The translations under genes and the position numbers were made by a program. A stretch of DNA of 5,054 nucleotides from Planctomycetota bacterium (GTDB lineage Bacteria; Planctomycetota; B129-G9): assembly GCA_030622295.1 (NCBI GenBank), contig JAUXGI010000121.1, positions 1-5,054 on the forward strand. Reading direction: 5' to 3'. Every line of letters begins with the position of its first letter. The first letter of the stretch is position 1. This document shows, piece by piece, positions 1 to 5,054 of this stretch. Below the pieces are notes generated by a model. It was not told where the DNA came from and made no database searches. It saw only the letters and a program-made list of their open reading frames with translations.

Positions 1-1473
1 AAGGAAGTCCTTGCCGTCAAAACTCATTAGTTTCCCTTTCCCCTCTATAATCGTCTCAATGTGAACCGGTCTGCGCCAGATGCCGCCCAGGTTCTTCAGC
101 GTATCGACGGCGTGGCCATGCTTGAGGTCCACCCCTTCGTGTCGGTGCTTCAGGTACAGTTCGCCGCGATTTCGGTAATTCGCATCGATTACGGCGATGT
201 TCGGCTGCCCGCAATTGGTAAGCATGAAGAGCAGTTTCTTCCTCACCTTATCGAAGTCCCTGTCGAGTATCACGTAGTTGCCGGTGCCCTTGTCGAATCC
301 GTAGGTGAACAGTTTCTGCTCCTCACAGAACTCCGGCGTGAGGAAGGAGTCGATGAAGGTGACATCGTTGTATATGCGCCGAACCTCGAATATCTTCTCG
401 CGTCCGAGGCCCAGGTTCCTGTTCCAGTGCCGCTTCGCTTCCATGTCGTCGCACTCTTCGTACTCCTTGCCGAACTTACCCTTGTTCCAGCGGTCTTCGA
501 TGTCGCGGAAGAGTTCGATTCCGATCTTGTACGGGTTTATCACGCCGGGCCTGGTGCCGAGAGTGCCGGAGTGATGGTCGGCGTAGTCGACGACCTCGGA
601 GTCCATCAGGGCCTTCGTGGTCATGATTTTGGAGTGCCAGTACGCCGCCCAACCCTCGTTCATGATCTTGGTCTGGGCCTGCGGGGCGAAGTAGTAGGCT
701 TCCTCGCGGATGATGGAGAGGACGTCCCTCTCCCAGCCCTCCAGCGGGGCATGCTCCTGGAGGAAACAGAGGATATCCCTCTCCGGCTCTTCAGGGAAGG
801 AATGTTTCTTCCGGCGGGCCTTTTCCTGCAGCCGCTCTTCTTCGGCATGGAGCACGGTGGCGGGATTTATGAAACCTTCCATGTAGGACTTGCTCTTGAG
901 GTGTCGCGCGCGAGGTTTCTCCTCCTCCTGTTCCTTCACGTTGCGCTTTGACGTCTCTTCCCTGCGCCTGATGAAAGGGGCGTGGTAGTCAATAAGGTTT
1001 TCAAGACTGTGCGCCTGGTCGATAAACCTCTCCACCTTGTCCTGCCCGCAACGCGCGATGTGGCGGCGGACGCGCGTGCCGTGATTGGCCATCTCGTTTA
1101 TCATCTTCCGGTTGGTCTTGGAAAACCAGTAGTTGTTCTTGAAGAAGTCGGCATGACCGAAGACGTGGGCCATCACGATTTTCTGGTCCACCAGCGCGTT
1201 GCCCCTCAGGAGATAGGCATAACAGGGGTCGTTATTGATGACCATTTCGTATATCTTTTGCAGGCCGTATGCGTAGCCCTTGGAGAGTTGGTCGTGGCTC
1301 ATCCCCCAGCGCCAGTGCGGGTAGCGGGTGGGGAAGCCGCCGTACGCGGCCACCATGTTCATCCCGTCGAACTCAAGGACCTCAAATACAACCTCAGAGA
1401 AGTCCAGCCCGTAGTCGCGCGCATAGCCCTCTATTTCGTCCCGGATGTACTTCAGGTCAGGCGTGAGGTTCAT
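1..1473 (-). CDS. spoVR: SpoVR family protein (SpoVR/YcgB), 3' end cut by window edge
   Basis: The frame is open from the ATG at 1473 down to base 1 without a stop, giving 491 residues; the C-terminus lies outside the window. Family members are about 470-510 residues, so little is missing. Visible motifs include YPHWRWG (51-57), HVFGHADFF (103-111, an HxxxH pair), NEGWAAYWH (272-280), HSGT (301-304), NPYKIG (313-318) and [11 protein letters not shown] (356-366), all typical of SpoVR. A charged Lys/Glu/Arg-rich stretch at about 168-230 separates the N-terminal part from the NEGWAAYWH part. There is no signal peptide or membrane segment, so it should be cytosolic. The start overlaps the yhbH stop as ATGA, which points to translational coupling; only a weak AAAGG precedes it. 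In Bacillus SpoVR is needed for normal spore cortex; E. coli YcgB is a stationary-phase protein. The many conserved His, Glu and Asp residues could bind metal, but that is inference and no enzymatic reaction is established. Confidence 0.95.
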   Translation of the reverse strand, partial: MNLTPDLKYIRDEIEGYARDYGLDFSEVVFEVLEFDGMNMVAAYGGFPTRYPHWRWGMSHDQLSKGYAYGLQKIYEMVINNDPCYAYLLRGNALVDQKIVMAHVFGHADFFKNNYWFSKTNRKMINEMANHGTRVRRHIARCGQDKVERFIDQAHSLENLIDYHAPFIRRREETSKRNVKEQEEEKPRARHLKSKSYMEGFINPATVLHAEEERLQEKARRKKHSFPEEPERDILCFLQEHAPLEGWERDVLSIIREEAYYFAPQAQTKIMNEGWAAYWHSKIMTTKALMDSEVVDYADHHSGTLGTRPGVINPYKIGIELFRDIEDRWNKGKFGKEYEECDDMEAKRHWNRNLGLGREKIFEVRRIYNDVTFIDSFLTPEFCEEQKLFTYGFDKGTGNYVILDRDFDKVRKKLLFMLTNCGQPNIAVIDANYRNRGELYLKHRHEGVDLKHGHAVDTLKNLGGIWRRPVHIETIIEGKGKLMSFDGKDFL

Positions 1474-2576
1474 TTGCCTTTGCCCAAAAACGTGCGAATG
1501 GAGTCCACTATATCATCCTTGCTGTTGATTTCCGAAGTCACCAGCGTCTCCTCTTCTCCCAGGGCTTCCCGCAAATCCTTTATGAATTTCCCGCTGCCGT
1601 AGGCGCTCTTTACCTGGCCGTAGCAGAACATGTTCACCGCCTTGATGAGTTCGTCCCTGAGCAGGTCGACGCAGGCCTGAGTATCATCGCTGCCCCAGTT
1701 GTCGCCGTCTGAGAAATGAAACGGGTAAATGTTCCATTCATCGGGGCTGTAATGCGCGTCTATCAACTCGTTGCAGAGTTTGTAGGCCGAAGATATGCGC
1801 GTGCCGCCGCTCTCTCGCAGGTGGTAGAAGGTATCCTCGTCAACCTCTCTGGCCGCGGCGTCGTGAACTATGTAGCGCCTCTCAAGGTTCTTGTAGTTGT
1901 GCTGCAGCCACGTATCTATCCAGAAGGCCTCCATCCTGACCATTTCCTTCTGCTCGGCGCCCATTGAGCCGGACACGTCCATCATATAGATGATTACCGC
2001 GTTGCTTTCCGGCTTGTAGGTGACCTTCCAAGAGCGGTAGCGCTTGTCTGCCCTGACGGGAATTATGACGGGGTGCTCGGGGTCATACGTGCCCGAAGCG
2101 ATTTGTCTTTTCAGCGCTTCCTTGTAAGTGCGCTTGAAGTGGCGCAGCGACTCGGGGCCGCTCCTGCGGATTTGCGAGTACTTCTCCTTTTCCGATACTA
2201 TCTTGCTGGCCCCGCGCGGTTCGATGCGTGGTAGTTCCAACTCCTCGCCGAGGAGTTCGGCGAGTTCATCCAGCGTTACATCGACCTCCAGGATGTGCTC
2301 GCCAGGCTGGTCGCCTGCGGCGCCGCCGGAGCGTCCGGCGCCCTCGCTGCCGATTACAGTGCCTTCTTCCCCTTCTCCCTGGCCCACACCGCCGCGCTCC
2401 TTGGGGCCGTAGCGGAAATGCGGCGTCTCTATCTGCGGCAGAGGTATGCTCACCAGGTGCTTACCCTTGCGCCCGATGAGTTCGCCCCGTGTTATGTACT
2501 TCCGCAGGTCCTTACGGATCCTGGAGCGGACTATCTGCTTGAATCGCGTGGCGTCTTTTTCAATCCTGCGGACCAT
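1470..2576 (-). CDS. yhbH: DUF444 family VWA-like protein YhbH/YeaH
   Basis: This 368-residue protein belongs to the DUF444 (YeaH/YhbH) family. The N-terminus is basic ([18 protein letters not shown]), followed by the [14 protein letters not shown] segment and a Gly/Glu-rich low-complexity linker at about 62-92. The C-terminal half is VWA-like: MMDVSGSMG (198-206) supplies the DxSxS MIDAS motif, [10 protein letters not shown] (255-264) the conserved Thr, and HFSDGDNW (287-294) the later Asp. It is close in length and motifs to Bacillus YhbH (about 396) and shorter than E. coli YeaH (about 427). I chose the ATG at 2576; a TTG at 2594 in the same frame lies inside a repeat array and follows an in-frame TGA two codons upstream. 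Neither start has a clear Shine-Dalgarno sequence. The gene follows prkA after 122 bases and overlaps spoVR by four bases. By analogy with MoxR-VWA pairs it probably works with the PrkA ATPase in the cytoplasm; that is inference. Confidence 0.95.
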   Translation of the reverse strand: MVRRIEKDATRFKQIVRSRIRKDLRKYITRGELIGRKGKHLVSIPLPQIETPHFRYGPKERGGVGQGEGEEGTVIGSEGAGRSGGAAGDQPGEHILEVDVTLDELAELLGEELELPRIEPRGASKIVSEKEKYSQIRRSGPESLRHFKRTYKEALKRQIASGTYDPEHPVIIPVRADKRYRSWKVTYKPESNAVIIYMMDVSGSMGAEQKEMVRMEAFWIDTWLQHNYKNLERRYIVHDAAAREVDEDTFYHLRESGGTRISSAYKLCNELIDAHYSPDEWNIYPFHFSDGDNWGSDDTQACVDLLRDELIKAVNMFCYGQVKSAYGSGKFIKDLREALGEEETLVTSEINSKDDIVDSIRTFLGKGK

Positions 2577-2588
2577 GGGACTACCGGG

Positions 2589-2633
2589 GTTCAAAGTTCA
2601 AAGTTCAAGGTCAGAAGGTTCAAGGTCAGAAGG
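2589..2633. repeat. Short tandem repeat array (TTCAAAG heptamers and a 15-bp duplicate)
   Basis: On the plus strand, three heptamers GTTCAAA, GTTCAAA and GTTCAAG run from 2589 to 2609. They merge into two exact tandem copies of the 15-mer TTCAAGGTCAGAAGG (2604-2618 and 2619-2633). The array lies between prkA and yhbH and touches the possible TTG start of yhbH. On the minus strand it places TGA in the yhbH frame just upstream, so yhbH cannot extend further. Arrays of this TTCAAAG kind are seen between genes in several environmental bacterial phyla; that recollection is not tested here. It could arise by replication slippage and could vary in copy number between strains. Confidence 0.85.
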
Positions 2634-2640
2634 AACGGGC

Positions 2641-2659
2641 AATCCGCCTACGGCGGGTT
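2641..2659. repeat. Small GC-rich hairpin CCGCC-TAC-GGCGG in the prkA-yhbH gap
   Basis: CCGCC (2644-2648) and GGCGG (2652-2656) form a perfect five-base-pair stem with a three-base loop. One mismatch further out, AA and TT (2641-2642, 2658-2659) can pair again. It is about 40 bases after the prkA stop in the transcript and has no following U-run, so it is not a standard terminator. It might slow the polymerase or protect the 3' end of the prkA message. The same GGCGG stem type is common as a dispersed intergenic repeat, so it may simply be part of the surrounding repeat patch. Confidence 0.6.
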
Positions 2660-2677
2660 TCAGGTTTCAAGTTCATG
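2657..2677. repeat. Degenerate second heptamer cluster
   Basis: GTTTCAG (2657-2663), GTTTCAA (2664-2670) and GTTCATG (2671-2677) are three consecutive seven-base units similar to the GTTCAAA units at 2589-2609. They sit on the other side of the GGCGG hairpin, so the hairpin is flanked by heptamer repeats on both sides. The similarity is imperfect and partly a matter of judgement. Confidence 0.45.
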
Positions 2678-2698
2678 GTCTCCGGCGCTCCCGCACTC

Positions 2699-4756
<2,058 letters not shown>

Positions 4757-4763
4757 TATTGGG

Positions 4764-4769
4764 CCCTCC
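4764..4769 (-). promoter_or_regulatory. Ribosome binding site of prkA
   Basis: On the minus strand GGAGGG lies seven bases before the ATG at 4756. It is a near-ideal Shine-Dalgarno sequence and decides the start in favour of MADVDNLQR over the two upstream in-frame starts at 4771 and 4831; the ATG at 4771 directly abuts this motif. It is the only strong ribosome binding site in the cluster, so prkA is likely the best translated of the three genes. Confidence 0.85.
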
Positions 4770-4799
4770 ATATAACGAGCAAAACTCACATCACCCGCC

Positions 4800-4816
4800 C
4801 GGCCTGCCGTGGGCCG
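4800..4816 (-). other. Possible leader hairpin upstream of prkA
   Basis: CGGCC (4800-4804) and GGCCG (4812-4816) can form a five-base-pair stem with a seven-base loop, about 45 bases before the prkA start on the transcript. No run of U follows and no known riboswitch consensus is seen. It may only reflect GC-rich sequence. Confidence 0.25.
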
Positions 4817-4855
4817 AGACTTCCCTGACACTAACTTCGGCGTTCCAGCCCAAGA

Positions 4856-4884
4856 TTTTTAGGAGTTAACTGCCGCACTTGCAG
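4856..4884 (-). promoter_or_regulatory. Weak sigma70-like promoter candidate for prkA
   Basis: On the minus strand CTGCAA (4884-4879) and TAAAAA (4861-4856) are separated by 17 bases, a correct spacing for -35 and -10 elements. The -35 matches the consensus at three positions only and the -10 at four. It would give a leader of about 90 bases before prkA. The genes are controlled by alternative sigma factors in other bacteria (RpoS in E. coli, sigma-E for prkA in Bacillus), so the true promoter could look different. I saw no sigma54 GG/GC element. Confidence 0.2.
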
Positions 4885-4951
4885 GAGGGAGCATTAAAGA
4901 ATTGTTGGTAAAAGCGAGGGGGGAAATAGCAGCCTCTCCCCCGATCCGCAA

Positions 4952-5019
4952 GGTGACAGTCCCCTTCTACGATCCGACCCCGATAAATCGGGCCCGGCTC
5001 CGTAAAGGGGACAGTCACC
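4952..5019. repeat. 68-bp imperfect inverted-repeat element (GGTGACAGTCCCC type)
   Basis: The left arm GGTGACAGTCCCCTT (4952-4966) pairs with the right arm AAGGGGACAGTCACC (5005-5019) at 14 of 15 positions, with one mismatch. Allowing C4967 to bulge, TAC (4968-4970) pairs with GTA (5002-5004) as well. In the interior, CCCGAT and ATCGGG (4979-4984, 4987-4992) form a second nested palindrome. No open frame of its own is visible. The structure looks like a REP/BIME-type or small MITE-like palindromic repeat; sequences with GGGGACAGTCACC are familiar as dispersed repeats in environmental genomes, sometimes linked to REP-associated IS200-like transposases. No transposase lies in the window, and no clear target-site duplication is seen. 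Confidence 0.7.
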
Positions 5020-5054
5020 ATTGCATGCGGTCCGACCCAAACCACCAGCAATTC

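Larger units (their letters stand above)
4757..5054. other. Upstream non-coding region of prkA
   Basis: These 298 bases hold no convincing gene. They contain the prkA ribosome binding site, a possible leader hairpin, a weak promoter candidate and the palindromic element at 4952-5019. A 61-codon minus-strand frame (5051-4866) runs through the palindrome and is probably spurious. The neighbouring gene beyond 5054 cannot be seen. Confidence 0.6.

Noticed and set aside
61..951. Plus-strand open frame of 296 codons
   Set aside because: It is the antisense of the spoVR frame, which translates continuously with SpoVR motifs. No family is recognisable on the plus strand.
982..1602. Plus-strand open frame of 206 codons
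   Set aside because: It spans the spoVR start and the yhbH end in antisense and shows no domain of its own.
2589..2633. CRISPR array
   Set aside because: The units are 7 and 15 bases in direct tandem with no spacers, and no cas gene is present.
2641..2659. Rho-independent terminator between prkA and yhbH
   Set aside because: The stem is only five base pairs and is not followed by a U-run on the minus-strand transcript.
4757..4831. N-terminal extension of PrkA to 4831
   Set aside because: The extra 25 residues have no ribosome binding site and do not resemble PrkA N-termini, whereas ATG 4756 has GGAGGG at seven bases.
4866..5051. Minus-strand frame of 61 codons with a TTG start
   Set aside because: It runs through both arms of the palindromic element, has no ribosome binding site visible and no recognisable motif. 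CxC near its end is not enough to support a gene.
4883..5054. Plus-strand AGGAGGG followed by a frame open to the window edge
   Set aside because: AGGAGGG (4883-4889) is a good-looking ribosome binding site, but only ATT or TTG could serve as start, and the translation crosses the palindromic repeat. Sequence beyond 5054 would be needed to support it.

Overview
The window reads entirely from the minus strand and carries one three-gene cluster, in transcription order prkA (4756 to 2699), yhbH/yeaH of the DUF444 family (2576 to 1470) and spoVR/ycgB (1473 to beyond position 1). All three are recognisable from their translated motifs. spoVR has no stop codon inside the window: its frame is open from the ATG at 1473 to base 1, giving 491 codons, so it is cut by the window edge rather than broken. 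The long plus-strand reading frames are antisense shadows of these genes.

The organism is a moderately GC-rich bacterium. The proteins look more like the Bacillus-type PrkA, YhbH and SpoVR than the shorter or longer enterobacterial versions, but nothing here proves a sporulating host, because the same trio is common in non-sporulating proteobacteria and other phyla. Two short-repeat structures (a TTCAAAG-type heptamer array with a GGCGG hairpin, and a GGGGACAGTCACC inverted repeat) resemble dispersed intergenic repeats that I associate, from memory, with environmental genomes such as Planctomycetota, Omnitrophota, Nitrospirota and deltaproteobacterial lineages. I cannot place the organism more precisely.

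Layout: 1-1473 spoVR (3' end missing); 1470-2576 yhbH, overlapping spoVR by four bases (ATGA); 2577-2698 an intergenic gap filled largely with short repeats and a small hairpin; 2699-4756 prkA with a strong ribosome binding site; 4757-5054 the upstream region with a possible leader hairpin, a weak promoter candidate and a 68-bp imperfect inverted-repeat element, but no convincing gene.

Functionally, PrkA is an AAA+ P-loop protein first described as a serine protein kinase, YhbH is a VWA-like (MIDAS-bearing) partner protein, and SpoVR is a conserved soluble protein whose loss affects the spore cortex in Bacillus. In E. coli the homologues yeaG, yeaH and ycgB are co-regulated in stationary phase and starvation. 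An AAA+ ATPase paired with a VWA protein resembles the MoxR/VWA chaperone arrangement, so a joint role in stress-induced protein remodelling is a reasonable inference. The biochemical mechanism of the trio is still poorly defined. I did not find evidence for a wholly new system; the most interesting points are the cysteine pairs in PrkA and the repeats inside and before the operon.
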